From Tyto alba (lineage: Eukaryota; Chordata; Aves; Strigiformes; Tytonidae): a DNA stretch of 64,000 nt. The first letter of the stretch is position 1; each line of letters begins with the position of its first letter. Shown piece after piece: positions 1 to 11,700 of the stretch. Under the pieces are notes generated by a model that had not been told where the DNA came from, did not search any database, and worked only from the letters and a program-made list of their open reading frames with translations. The translations under genes and the position numbers were made by a program. The stretch covers positions 36,139,518 to 36,203,517 of the forward strand of contig NW_024881313.1 of NCBI RefSeq assembly GCF_018691265.1, in the 5' to 3' direction.

Positions 1-3000
1 CATAAACTTACTGACAGTGAATTATTCACCATCTTGATGAGAGCTCTCGCTGCTGACAATGCCACTGAAAACCATGCATTGTGTTCAGAGCTCAGAGGCT
101 TCTGCACATGTAAGAATGTCTCTCAAGACTCTTAATACTTCGTGTACAGTGGAGAGCAATAAGTCAGTAAAGATCATACAGCGCTGCCAGCACTTGTTTA
201 GACATGCTTCCCCTCCAGTGGTCCATCAATACAGAAACACCCAATGCTGCAGACCTATTGTCCAGATCTTTAACCCAGTTCTGAAACTCAAAAGGAGGAA
301 TAGAAACCCTTATCTAGTCATTTGTAAGAAGTCCAATATCATTTCTGGAGCCATCAGCAAATGATGGGCAATAGACATGGCTGAGTAGATCTCCCCATGG
401 CCCCATCAAACTTTACATTATAAATAAGCAACTGTCTGATTTCTAAGCTGTAGAGAGATACAGCTACTGTAAACTGCACAACTCCATGCCAAGGTTTCTA
501 CAGAAAGGAAGGGTAGTCTTACGGAAATTTTCACCCCACCCCACGCTGCATTGTTCTCTCAACTCTTTCGATATCTCTTAGGCCCCGAACACAGAAAAAC
601 GTCATCTGTTTTCCCACCTTCTGTAAACATTCAAGTTGAGAATCCATACAGACTAAGCACAGAAGTGACAGTTTTGGAGAGAAAATGGTCAGCCTGTCAA
701 TGTAACACAGGCCAGGACTGGAACAGAAGGCAAGAACTGGCCATGCAAAGCATGTCAGCAAGATCTCTGACAAAATTGTCACCGGGTCACTTTGCTGTTT
801 GATTTCACCAATAAACTGCTTCACCTACAGTCATGAGTTGACGGTGCACGCAGCTGAGCCGGGCTTTCAGCTGCCTCCCTACCTCCGAGTGGTGCTGAGC
901 ACAGCAAAGAGCTCCAGCCACCCAGGCACTGAACTCCACACTAGAACCAGAGATGTAAGAAAGAAAGAAAAAAAAAAAAAAAATCAGAGAAAAAGCCACT
1001 GGTCACAGATGGTATCAGCAGAGAAAAACTAACAGAGACAAGTATCAGCCCATCTGATATTCTCCCCAACTTTTCCACTGCAAACACCAAAACATGGAAG
1101 AGAGGGTGCCGCTGTTGACTGTATGCCTACTTCCTGAAGCCCCTAGGATATCCCAAATTAGTTCAACCATCCCTATCACACCTTTAAGCAGGTATGATTT
1201 AACCTGAAGCCCACCTCGAGAAAAGGACATATACAGTACTGACACATCGATGGTCTGCACGGAAGAGATCAGAACCTCACAAGAAAATCCACCCTCTGGT
1301 TCCACAAGGAGCCCAGGTGATTTGGGGAACACCTTTGAGACCACTTTCCCCATGGCAGTAACTACGGTAAGCTCCAAGGGCTAGTTACACAAGCCCTGCA
1401 TGACCTGCCACATTTACTTAAGATGCTATTAGCATGCCTAAATTACATTTTCAGTTTGAAACCAGTTATATTTATTTGATTTTGTGCCAACATCTCTGGC
1501 TAATTTAAAGGACACTGCAGCTATGCAGTGTTAATTCTACACTATGGAAAGCAGGCTCAAACATCTCACTTCCAAACACAGCAATATTACTGGAGAAGGT
1601 TTATCCTTCCCTTCTAATCACTGTCAGTTGTCTTTATGGTATATGCAGCAATGTAAATATCATGCTGGCTGTCATCAAGTATTACCACGGCTCAAAAGAC
1701 AGCCCTGGTACAGTAGCCAAGACAGCATTCTCCTTTATTCCCTCCCAACCTTTATCTCTGAACTCTGTCTCAACTACAGTTGTCAACTGTAGAGGATATT
1801 TTATTTGGCTGGGATTTCACTAAACAGAACAATCTGTCTGCATACAGTGCAGATGTTTGATAGTACAATGGTTATTTTAGGTAAATAAGCTTTTAAGTAT
1901 CTGTTATGTCCTCTCTTGAAGGCTATTATCCTTTCTTTTCAGGGAATAGCTTGATCTAATAAGTCTTTTCTGCATCTATTAGTGCGTTCAGCACACAAGA
2001 TTAGCCAACTGGTTAAAAATTACATTCTTTAACCAAGAGTAATGAGAACCATTCTGAGCCTTAAGATCTGGACAAATAACTATGCTCAGGCAGCTAGTCC
2101 ATCAGCCTCTCAGCTGTTCAAATAAAGATTTGCATCGGTGAGTCGTTCGACAGCAAAAGAGTTCATGCTCAAGCTGCTTTTTCCAGTGAAGTACAGCCTG
2201 CTGGAAATCAAAACCAAGGTATTTCTTAGCTGTTAATACGAACTTATTTATTAGACAGCACTTGGCATCCTCAACGACAATTTTTACTTTAGTGAAGGGA
2301 TGGAACTTAGAATCTCAGCTTTCAACTTGTTTGGTGCACTACCTCACAAGGTGAGCAACAGCAAGAGGTTCACAAAGTGGCCTAGGAGGTGAAGCTCCTA
2401 CAGGTGAGGACATGTAACACGTCAAGTTTCCAGAGGACTCAATTTCCACTGGCAGATCTTAAGGAACCACAAATCAGAGATGTTTGCAGTCAACGCCTTT
2501 AAGGTTTAGAGACAGCACGAACGCCAAGCTGCAGCTCTCCTGTGCCTTCATTGGAAAGTGTCCTTGCAGATAGAGCCTGAATATAAAGCAAGCAGCATAA
2601 GAAAAACACCGAGCTACAGACACATGCTATGAAAGAGAAGGCATTGTTACTTCCCACTGTCGTAGGGAATCCATTAAGCAGCTGTTTCATACGGCGATGA
2701 CAGGGTCACATGGAGGTTTGAGTGTTTAATAGAACGTGTGCCTGTAATTCCCCACGGGCCATTTCAAACACAAGCATTCATTAATTTGGTATAGGGATTA
2801 TACAATTTGGCATTAGCTATAGCAGGGAACTGGAGCCCACGACCCTGGGAGTCCTTTCTAGCTCTGTGTCTCAGCAAAATAAGCGACAGTAGCTTTCCAT
2901 TTCTGTTCGGAAAATAGACATAATGAAATCCATCCCTGGGGATTTTGCAGGAAAGGTGCTTACCCCATGACAAGAAGCATCATCTTTAATTTATGATTTT

Positions 3001-6000
3001 TTTAAGCCATCAAGATAACCTAATACTGTGTTGCCTGCCTGAAGCTGGAGATGGCCTGAAATGCCTGACTGCTCTTTCAGCTGCCCCACTTAACTCAACA
3101 GGTATCAGCCCTGAGCACAGCCAGCTAAATTTCTTAAGAAAAATATTCTTTAACTGCTCTCATCCCACAGCCATTAACTTGCTCTTGCACTTTTCAAATG
3201 CCATCATTTTCCACTATTCTCCGCACAGTTTTCAAAGCTTCCTTTTCAGAAGAGTTGGAACAAGCCCTGTAACCCAAGAAGACGGACTTACAATCCCCTG
3301 AAGACCAAAAATGAGCAAGAGCTTAACTTAGACCGAATAGAAAATGCACAACCTGTCCAACAGTAACTATGGAGCTTTCATCCAATGTTTAGGAAAACTT
3401 CAGTTTTACGAAACATATGTTGAACTGGACAAAAAGCAGTCATCTCACGCCCTGACCACAAACACGTCAATACAACTTCATGTTCAAAGCTAGGTTTTTT
3501 TCAAACATTTTCCTACTTGACAACATTCTCCCCTCTAACAAACTGCAAAATCTGTCCATTAACTCTGCTCTAAGACAAAAGGCAACTTAAATTCTTCCAA
3601 ACAATCAACTAGCAGAGGATAACCCAGGACAAGCCACATGATCAATCAGATCTCACCAGAAGTGAGGTGGGGTTCTCAAGGTCAAAATTTCAGTCTATAG
3701 TTTTAACTTAATTAACAATTCTGTGGATGGATGAAAAGGAAACAGAGGATCCTCCCACACAGCTTTATTAATAGCAAGGTGCTAGAAGCAAAAGAGAAGT
3801 TTGTGCTTAAATTATCATTCATGACTATAAAGCAGTAAAATTTTGGCAAATCCCAAGGAGAATTTACTACAGTAAGAGACGATCACTGAAGTATTTCAAC
3901 TCACACTAGTCTTTAACAGCTGCTCATACCTTTCTCTCCAAGATGAATTTACATAGGCTCATTTCCTGCCTGAAGGAAATATCCATTTGGGAGAATGCTA
4001 TAAAGTCAGTTTAGCATGAAACAGTGAAATGAAACAAAACAAGAAATTTTTCTCTACCCCACTCCCAACTCAGTAGCTCTCAAGACAAAATGGATGAAAC
4101 AGAAAATTGAAATTTGGCAAAAAAAATTAAAACCTCATTCAGAAGAGCTTTTCTGTATTCCCTCAGAAATGCATTTTAATTCAACTGAGTTATAAGAGTT
4201 TGAAAGTGTTGTTTCACAATCATGAAGTATAAGCTGTATAAAACTTTAATGGATGGGAGGTTGAAGGAAGATTCAGCTAATTTGGCAATTTGGTGAGAAA
4301 GTGAATCAGTGCTCTGAATTTACTCTGTACTTTATTCACGGATGGAATTTATGATACCTTTAAAACTTGAAGACAGCTGTCTCCTGCAGAATTCCTAGTG
4401 GGCAGAACCAAAGAGGTCTAAGAAATCCTTGCAAGGCATGTTAGACTGTAGTTTGGTGGAGGTTGATACATAGCAATTTTTTTTTTCCAGGGTGGAATTT
4501 CTCTTAATTACATGAAAACATGTGTTAAGCAAAAATTCTACATGCAGTGACGCACATCAGGAAACAACAATCTTGAGGAACCTTGGGGAGTGGTGAAAGA
4601 AAGGACTTGAGGAAAAAAAAAGAAGTTGCTGGCTATTGTAGCTAATGGATAAGGGTGAAAAGAAAAACTGGATTTTTCCTTTTTGCACTTGAATCACCAC
4701 AAATCCCGACCCGCTTGTACTATGTCACAGGACCACATAATCTGGTTAAAAGCAAGGAATATGCAGGCTGTGATGATTAACACGAGAACCCCATGCATGA
4801 GCAATGTTTCAAGGCACACAATGCACCCAGGTGACCTAAAGGATCAAACTTACAGTTGACAGAATCCTTCACTAGTCAGTCTCTTTGTATTCATGCATGA
4901 GACCAACATGAAAAATACTGAAGCAGCATCTTGGAGTTAGTCATGTGCCTGTATCCCTGTTGTCATTTATCTGTATTTACACACTTTGCTACAGTCGTCT
5001 TGTCTTATTCAAGTCACAAGAGTTTGATTTTGTTCTTAATATGGCTCCCTTCATTATCATATGCATTAGTTTGCACATCAGAGGTACCACATCTCCTCTC
5101 ATACACCAGTAGCAATGGCCTTCTGATAAAGAGCCCGGACTGTCTGTCAGCCAGGGACCTAAGCCTGCCTCTGAGACTTTCCCGCATGACTGCCATAAAT
5201 ATAGGCAGAGTTCCATGCTTTTTCAGAAATGTCAAGGCTGAACTCCCTTAGGTGAAGTCACAGGAAACTGCAGCAACTTGGAGAGCCAAGTTCTTCTTAT
5301 CTGCATCTCAGTTGTTTGATTCTAATGGGAGTGCAGGGTAATAGACTAAACTCATCTGGAAAGTCCCAGGATCCTGATATTTCAAAGGTTTTGCAATGCC
5401 AAATTCCACTGCTCCAACAGCTATTCTTCTACACCCGCAAAGCTCTAAAGTCTGTCTCTCCCTATTAAGAAAGTTTAATAACAGCAAGTTAACAAGCACT
5501 CCATTAGCATGTCCACAGCTAAATTTACTGCTACAGAGATTTACGATGGATACCATGCATTCTAGGGGAAATCTTCCAAGAAAATTTGACCAAAAGGCAT
5601 TTTTTTTGCAACTCACTAAAACAATTAGCAGTAAGAACCAGTGTTATTGCCCATCATTTTAAATAGCTCCAACTTTTATTAAAAGATTACATCTCTAGAC
5701 AGTGACTTGGTGGGCAAGCTGCTAACGTTCAGAAATAAAGGAGATGCTGCCAAGTTTAAATAGACAAACATTCTGGAGAAGAGTTGATTCTCTCCAAGAT
5801 TTCATCAGTTACAGAAAGCAGAAGCCTCCCAGGCATGCATTTGTCAGCCAGCACATACACCCCTCAGGTGTGCTCAGGAACACAGCACATCCAAGTTTCC
5901 CAGCACTAGCCAAGATATTTGCATTAATTTGAAACTACGTAAATGGTATGCTTGAGAAATGAAAGTGTTAAACATTAATCAGTCCTGGAACCTAGCAATA

Positions 6001-9000
6001 CTGACAACTGCCACATACAAACCAACCATGGGAAAGTGTGAACTACTTCCACATGAAACACCCCATATGGTTTTTTTTTTTAATACCCCAGAATAGCTGA
6101 AAGCAGCAGGAACTGTCTCTGCCCTCCCCTCAAATCAGCAGGAAGAGTAGCCACGCCGCTTCGGGAACAACGCTGTATTCTTCCCAGCCAGCCCCTTTCA
6201 CCACTGGTTGGCTTTGTATATCCTCAGTCTGCTTCCTTGTGCATTTTATCCTCCTTCCTATCACAGAGCAAACAACAGAAACGCTAAACAAAGACACATG
6301 CACAACTAAACACCTTTTGCTTTCACTTCCTCAGAGGTGAAGATCGACACAATTTATCCCTGTTCTAGCAGAGCGATGGTATCAAAGGTCTAAAAGAAAT
6401 GAGATGTGCCAAGTATTCAGAGGAGAGGTAGCTTGGATGTAGGAATAACCTGGCTATTCAGTCTCACTCAGGAATACACAAGATATATTTGTCTCTGTCC
6501 AAGCAGCTGGGAAACTGCAGCACTGAGCATCACCCACTTCAGTGTCCAAGAAGATAAAGTACTATGAATGACCGATATCATTTTAATTTTTTTAACACAT
6601 ATACATTTGCCCAAAGTTAATTTTATATAAGGTTAAACGTAATACATAACAACAAAAAGGCTTTTCTACCAACTTTAAGTGGATAAAGTTTACAAACGAG
6701 CACACAAAGGAAGTCTTCAAATGAATTAACCAGCCTGAATACTGGGAATATGCTGTAGGAATCAATTTTGTTTAGCTAGGCTGGGAGAGAAGAGTGGGAA
6801 TCTGTGAGGAAATGCTAAAACAAAACATATGGCATGAAGACTGAAGTCTAAACGCTCAATTTAGTTCACAAGCAGTCATATTTTATAGAGTGTAACATTT
6901 TTCTTGAATGGGTTTTAAATAGTTGGGCATATGAAACTGGCTGCAACTAGCACATAAGACTCACAGGTAAAAACCAACACCACGCTTCAAAAAAGAAATC
7001 TAAAAAGTTAGCATTGGACAAAAGCCTCACATTCCAGCCTGGTTTTTATGTGCAAAGGCTTCAATCATACCTTGTAAGTACCTACAGGCTGCTCTTTTTC
7101 AAGGGCCATGTTTTTTCGGCACATGAGATTATTATCAAGGAGAAGATAGGTGACCACAGACATTTTGATAAAATTTGGGGAAATAGAAATCTTAATTCTA
7201 AGAAGTTCTTCTACACCTGCAAAAGAAGGTTTCTCCCACATAGGCATACATACACTCACATGTAGAGCTTGGGAAAAATGTGACAAAAAAATCTAAATAT
7301 TCAACTCAAAGATCAACATGCTTGCAGGCAAAGCCCAACTCAAAAACTACACGAACTACAGTCATTAAAAAAATAATAATTCAGTAAATGGTGACTTCAA
7401 TTTAAGCTTGATTTCTGAGGGGAGAAGAAACTCCCACCACATCTGTTGATGCAGCCAGCACTGTCCTCATCGCTATGAAGGAATCTGTCAGGGGAGAAAG
7501 GGCACAGGAATAGAGCAAGGGAACACTCCCACCACTAATTTATCTTCCGTTTCTGGCACGGACTTCACAGCAAAGAGGATGCTCCTAATTCAAACAGCTA
7601 CAGCCAGCACGGCTCCCATCTTTCCAAAAAAGTAGCAAAATGAGAATGACCCAGTTCCAACCAACTTTACTACTGCTACCAGCATTTCCAACAGGAATTG
7701 AAGGATCCGAGGGAGCCTGCGCGTGCAAGTATCTAATCAGCACAAGCAGCATGAGGTCAAAAAAAATTTTTTTTTTTTTTTTTAGGCTTCAAAAAGAAGA
7801 CTGCCATGATTTCTATGCAATCCACGCTTGGAAGACCACCTTCACAACCACCAGCACAGACCATTTTTCTTTTTAGATGAAAATTTAGATGTCTCCAGAG
7901 GCAACATTCACCTGCAAAGACTAGCGCTACTCTGGAGGTACACCTTATAAAAATGCTTTATATATTGCTTCCTCCACCCCACCTCCATTTTATCCTTTTT
8001 TGAAGTGAAAGTCGAGTTCTGATCCTGAGCAAGGTCCCTTGATTCAGTGTACTAGAAGTTATTTAAGCCTAAGGAGGCTACTCAGCAGTTACCAACTCTA
8101 ACCAGGCATAATAAACGCAGGCATTAATCCATACCTTTATAATGGCATGAGTCATCCCCAGTGCTGAGCAATCATTTTTTTTTAGTATTAGCCAGAATCA
8201 GAAGGGCAGTTCTACATAAGGTCTCTTTGCAGGTAGAAAACTTGCTCTTTTGAATCCTGCACCAAAACCACATGGAGCCATCAATGCCAAATGAAAGGAA
8301 CACATGGCTATTTCCAGGCAAAACTAACACAAATTAAGGAATTGGACTACACATGGATTTCCTTTATTCTGAGGTGTAAAAACAGCTGCGCTGGTAACCT
8401 ACTGAATGGTGGACTCTAAATTCAAAGAGCAACGTTTTTCATCAGGAAACATGTTAAATCCTTTAAAATCACCAGTGCACAGTTCATCTCTATCCACACC
8501 AGGACATCTCTTTGTTCCCTGCTGAAAGACTTTTACAGGTCTACAGAAGTAAAGTGAGCTTAACAAAAAAAAAAAAAAAAAAAAAAGCCAAAACCCACCC
8601 TTGAGGTTTCCAGACTGCATGAAGCACGAGGCAAGACAGTCCAGCTCAGTTAACAGTGACATTTTGTCCCACAAATCATATATGTGCTAGTGAACTTGCG
8701 TCACATCTCCATCCAGGACACTGGCAGGCACACCAATGTTTAAAATGAGTAAAGGGGGCGGGGGATGGGAAAATTGAAAAGAGAAACCATATGTTTGCAA
8801 GATACACATTTCACTGTACACTCCCCATCACAGGCCAGAATGACAGCACAAACGTTCAGTGAGCAGGCAACATTCAGAAACTCCGTTTACAGAAGGACAG
8901 GGAAAGATACGAAAGAAATTCCATACTTCTTTCCTGATTTCTCCTCAAGTTTTTCAGTTACCACGAGATGACAACACATCTCTGTGCTCCTCCTAATACT

Positions 9001-9203
9001 TTGAAACTGTAGGATGTGAGTCTTCAGCAGCAAGTCCTAAGAGGAGAGGTGCATTTACGTCCTCTTTTGTTCCCATCCCACCCTGCTCCCCAGCTACAAA
9101 GAGGCAGATTGTCCATTTGCTCCTATTGTTGGATACTCAAGCTCAAATCCTTGCTTTGTGCTACCACAGCACCCCTTTGCAGGCTTCCCCCTCTCCCCGG
9201 ACG

Positions 9204-9232
<29 letters not shown>
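9204..9232. repeat. A29 homopolymer tract
   Basis: An uninterrupted run of 29 A on the plus strand (poly-T in OXSR1 sense). It may be the tail of a degraded retroposon or a simple slippage tract; no recognisable element body adjoins it. Confidence 0.9.
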
Positions 9233-9236
<4 letters not shown>

Positions 9237-10329
9237 CTATACACACAAATCCAGTTCACTTTCCTGGGGGAAAGGAGTGGCATGTTCTCCTCCTTGCTCC
9301 TCAAAGAGGCTGAACATCATCCTCCCCAGGGCAAATTTTCCAAAGGAGGTTTTTAAAGGGTTCATCTGTAAGATTACACCTTCCCTGCCTTCACAGGGAG
9401 TTTGCCTCCTTCCTAAAGCACTATTGCTCCCACTGAGCAAAGGGAGAGGACAAAGCCTGATCCCACAAAGCAACAGGGATTTCCAGAAGGATTTCCCCCC
9501 CCTCCACAGCTTTAGTTCCTTCCTACTTTTAAACAATGCCAAGAATTTAATCTCTTAAAACAGCATTTTCACAAACTCTCCCACCCTTCTTAACAGAAAA
9601 TAAGTCTCCCCAAGAGGCAGAGATGGAAGGCCTGGGAATGACAGAGCTACATCATTTATGAACTTCAAATAAAAGCACTCCACAAAGATTACTCTAAAAA
9701 ATAACCTCCTTCCTAAAAGCCTTTGGCCAGAAGCCTGCCCTGTCACCTCCTGTTTTATTTTGTGCCTCCAGAGAGTGAGACGGGAGGCACTGACCTTAGA
9801 GTCACCTGTGGCACCACCTCAGATGTGTCACATACTCACCCTAGAGCAACATATCCCTCAAACACACACTCGCAACAAAATGGTTGAGACGGCCAGTAAA
9901 TCAGTACAGCAGGAGGCCTTTGGTAACTGTGCAGTTTAAAGTCAAAAGAGAGTGAGGGGGAAAAAAAAAAAAAAGTCATTTAATGGAAAGAGCAAGGGCT
10001 AGGGCCTTGAGCTGTGAGGACAATGAATGAAAATTCACAGCAGCAGCAAAAACACAGGATAAAAGGCTTGTTCAGTGGCACTACAAAACCCTCTGTCCCC
10101 TGCACGGAGCAAAGCAACATGGGGCTCCGAAACTGCTAAGACAGGAGTCATCCCCCCCAAAAAAAAAAAAAATTAGTGGAGCTGCCCTAGAAGAGAACCC
10201 ACATAAACTGTGGAGTTTGCTCCTGCAGATCACCTCACGCCCAGCACACCCGAATTCGCACGGTGACGGGCAGAAGGAAGAGCCCCCACGGCGCGGCCCC
10301 CGTCCTGCTCTGTGCCCGCTCACCCCGGC

Positions 10330-10930
10330 ATGAAGATACACAAACACACACACCCCCCCGCGCAGAAGAAGGGGGCACAGGCTGGAGATGAGCCCCCTGC
10401 ACCCCAACCCTCTGCTGGGGGTAAAGCAAACCCGCACACCCCCCGCACACACATCTCCCCCCGTGGGTCCCGCACACGCGTGTGGAAGGGCGGCAGCCCC
10501 CGCACCCCGGCAGAGGCTGCGGAAGCGGAGCCCCCGGCCGGCGACCCCACGGCGCGGGTGACCCGGACCCACAGACAACCCGTTTCGAGTGGGCGGGAGG
10601 GCAGACCCTCACACCACCTCTCCTCCTCGGGAGAGAGAGGGCAGACCCCCCCTCCAAGGGCTCTCCCAGACCCCCACACCCCTCAGGGCCGGGGGGGGGG
10701 GGTGGGAAGCAACCCCCACACACACCCTCCACACACACACGGCGGGGGGGGACACACACACACACGACACACACTCCCACCCCTTAATGGGGTGTGACAG
10801 GACCCCCCCTCTCAGCTGAAGGAGGACAGACCCCACACACACACTTCCCTCAACGAATACACCCCCCCCCCACCACCCCCTTCCAACGAGGGGGCACCCC
10901 CACACCCGCTCCGCGCTGGTCACAGCCGCC
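10330..10930. repeat. C-rich/CA-rich degenerate minisatellite at the start of OXSR1 intron 1
   Basis: About 600 bases dominated by runs of C and CA dinucleotides. Loosely repeated units resemble 'gggcagacccccc...cacacac'; versions occur near 10608, 10639 and 10828. In the OXSR1 transcript sense this is G-rich and GT-rich, with many runs of three or more G, so RNA or DNA G-quadruplexes are plausible. It begins right behind the exon 1 donor. The open frames it generates on both strands are compositional artefacts. Confidence 0.75.
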
Positions 10931-10973
10931 AGGCAGGGACCGAGCGCCCCCGTCCCGCCCCGCCGCCGCTCAC

Positions 10974-11043
10974 CGATGACCTCCTGCAGCTCGTAGTCAT
11001 CCTTGTTGATAGACCAGGGCAACGCGCTGGGGTCCTCGGCCAT
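10974..11043 (-). CDS. OXSR1: OXSR1 (OSR1 kinase), coding exon 1
   Basis: OXSR1 is a STE20-type serine/threonine kinase. WNK kinases activate it, and it phosphorylates cation-chloride cotransporters such as NKCC1 and the KCCs to control cell volume and ion balance. This exon encodes the first 23 residues plus one base. It starts MAEDPSALPWSINKDDYELQ and ends EVI/G just before the glycine-rich loop. The vertebrate protein begins almost identically (MSEDSSALPWSINRDDYELQ). The start codon has a strong Kozak context (gcGGCCATGG), and the donor GTGAGC lies at 10968-10973. The reading frame stays open upstream of the ATG through GC-rich sequence, but the family's length and start support this ATG. 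The rest of the gene is outside the window. STK39/SPAK, the paralogue, has a longer N-terminal Ala/Pro extension that is absent here. Confidence 0.96.
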
Positions 11044-11283
11044 GGCCGCGCCGCGCCCGCCGCCCGTCCTCCCTCCCTCCTTCTCTCCGCGCCGCGAGGG
11101 GGAGTGCCACGCAGGAGCGGAGCGGAGAGGCGCCGCGCGGCCCCAACCCCCCGAGCCGAGCCCCCGCTGCCGGCAGCGGCAGCGGCAGCAGCAGCAGCAC
11201 CCCCGGCCCCCACCGCCTCCGCCCGCCGCTACCGCCGGCCAAACTTTGCCTGCTCCCTCCACCTGCCCATGCCCAGAGCGCCC

Positions 11284-11291
11284 TGACGTCA
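11284..11291. promoter_or_regulatory. Full palindromic CRE (TGACGTCA)
   Basis: A perfect CREB/ATF consensus octamer about 240 bases upstream of the OXSR1 start codon, within the CpG island. Such sites near a start site are commonly functional; the role here is inference. Confidence 0.7.
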
Positions 11292-11333
11292 CCCGCGCAC
11301 GCCGCCGAGCGCACGCCCCGCCCGCCACAGCGG

Positions 11334-11344
11334 GGCGCCATCTT
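11334..11344 (-). promoter_or_regulatory. YY1-type motif in OXSR1 orientation
   Basis: Read on the minus strand this is AAGATGGCGCC, the core of the YY1 initiator-proximal motif that often lies just downstream of transcription starts in CpG-island promoters. Its orientation fits OXSR1. Confidence 0.55.
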
Positions 11345-11355
11345 GAGCGTGGCAA

Positions 11356-11412
11356 ACCGCCACACACACCCCTCCCACCCACACCCCCACACACACACAC
11401 CACACACACCCC
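11356..11412. repeat. CA/CCCCA-rich low-complexity stretch
   Basis: Short CA dinucleotide runs mixed with C-runs inside the OXSR1 promoter island, similar in composition to the 10.3-10.9 kb block. Confidence 0.7.
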
Positions 11413-11551
11413 CCTTCTCCTCCCCCGCCCGCTGCCGCACCACCCCTGCCACGCTTTCCTCGCCTACCACCACCACCGGGGGCGAGCGGGGCCGGGCGAA
11501 AGCGGCCGGTGAGTCCTTAAGAGGAAGGGAAAGGGAGGGGGTGCCACACAC

Positions 11552-11562
11552 AAGATGGCGGC
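11552..11562 (+). promoter_or_regulatory. YY1-type motif in divergent orientation
   Basis: AAGATGGCGGC, a perfect YY1 motif on the plus strand, opposite in direction to OXSR1 and about 210 bases from the minus-strand copy. It suggests the island also drives a divergent transcript toward higher coordinates. The plus-strand frame starting at its ATG is only about 20 codons, so any divergent product is likely non-coding. Confidence 0.55.
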
Positions 11563-11635
11563 TGCCCACATCGTCCCCTCCCCTCCAGCAAGCGGTGGGA
11601 GGGGGCTGATGGTTTAAGATCCACTGCTCGTTGCG

Positions 11636-11672
11636 ATTGGCTGCCAGCTTCCGGATCCGGAGCTCCTATTGG
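11636..11672 (-). promoter_or_regulatory. Pair of inverted CCAAT boxes
   Basis: ATTGG at 11636-11640 and 11668-11672 (CCAAT on the minus strand), spaced about 32 bases apart. This is characteristic of NF-Y promoters. An ETS-like TTCCGG lies between them. Confidence 0.55.
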
Positions 11673-11700
11673 AGGAGAGGCTGTCAGTCGCGTCTTGTCC

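Larger units (their letters stand above)
1..10973 (-). other. OXSR1 intron 1 (partial), no exon recognised
   Basis: This stretch lies downstream of the OXSR1 exon 1 donor and is read as intron 1 of that gene. I looked on the minus strand for the next kinase-domain segment (the glycine-rich loop and the VAIK-type lysine region) and did not find it, so exon 2 is probably beyond the left edge. All open frames here are short and of random composition. It contains several long homopolymers: A22 at 8565-8586, A29 at 9204-9232, and A8 followed by T17 at 7759-7783. The last 650 bases before the exon are extremely C-rich and are listed separately. Confidence 0.7.
11044..11700 (-). promoter_or_regulatory. 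CpG-island promoter region of OXSR1
   Basis: A GC- and CpG-dense block immediately upstream of the OXSR1 start codon. It has no convincing TATA box and contains a palindromic CRE, YY1-type motifs on both strands, and two inverted CCAAT boxes. This is typical of a housekeeping CpG-island promoter. The transcription start itself cannot be placed from sequence, though the minus-strand YY1 motif suggests it lies near 11340-11360. Confidence 0.75.

Noticed and set aside
10609..11409. 266-codon minus-strand frame containing OXSR1 exon 1
   Set aside because: It is the exon 1 frame running through the 5' flank and across the donor into the C-rich intron. The real protein starts at 11043 and splices at 10974.
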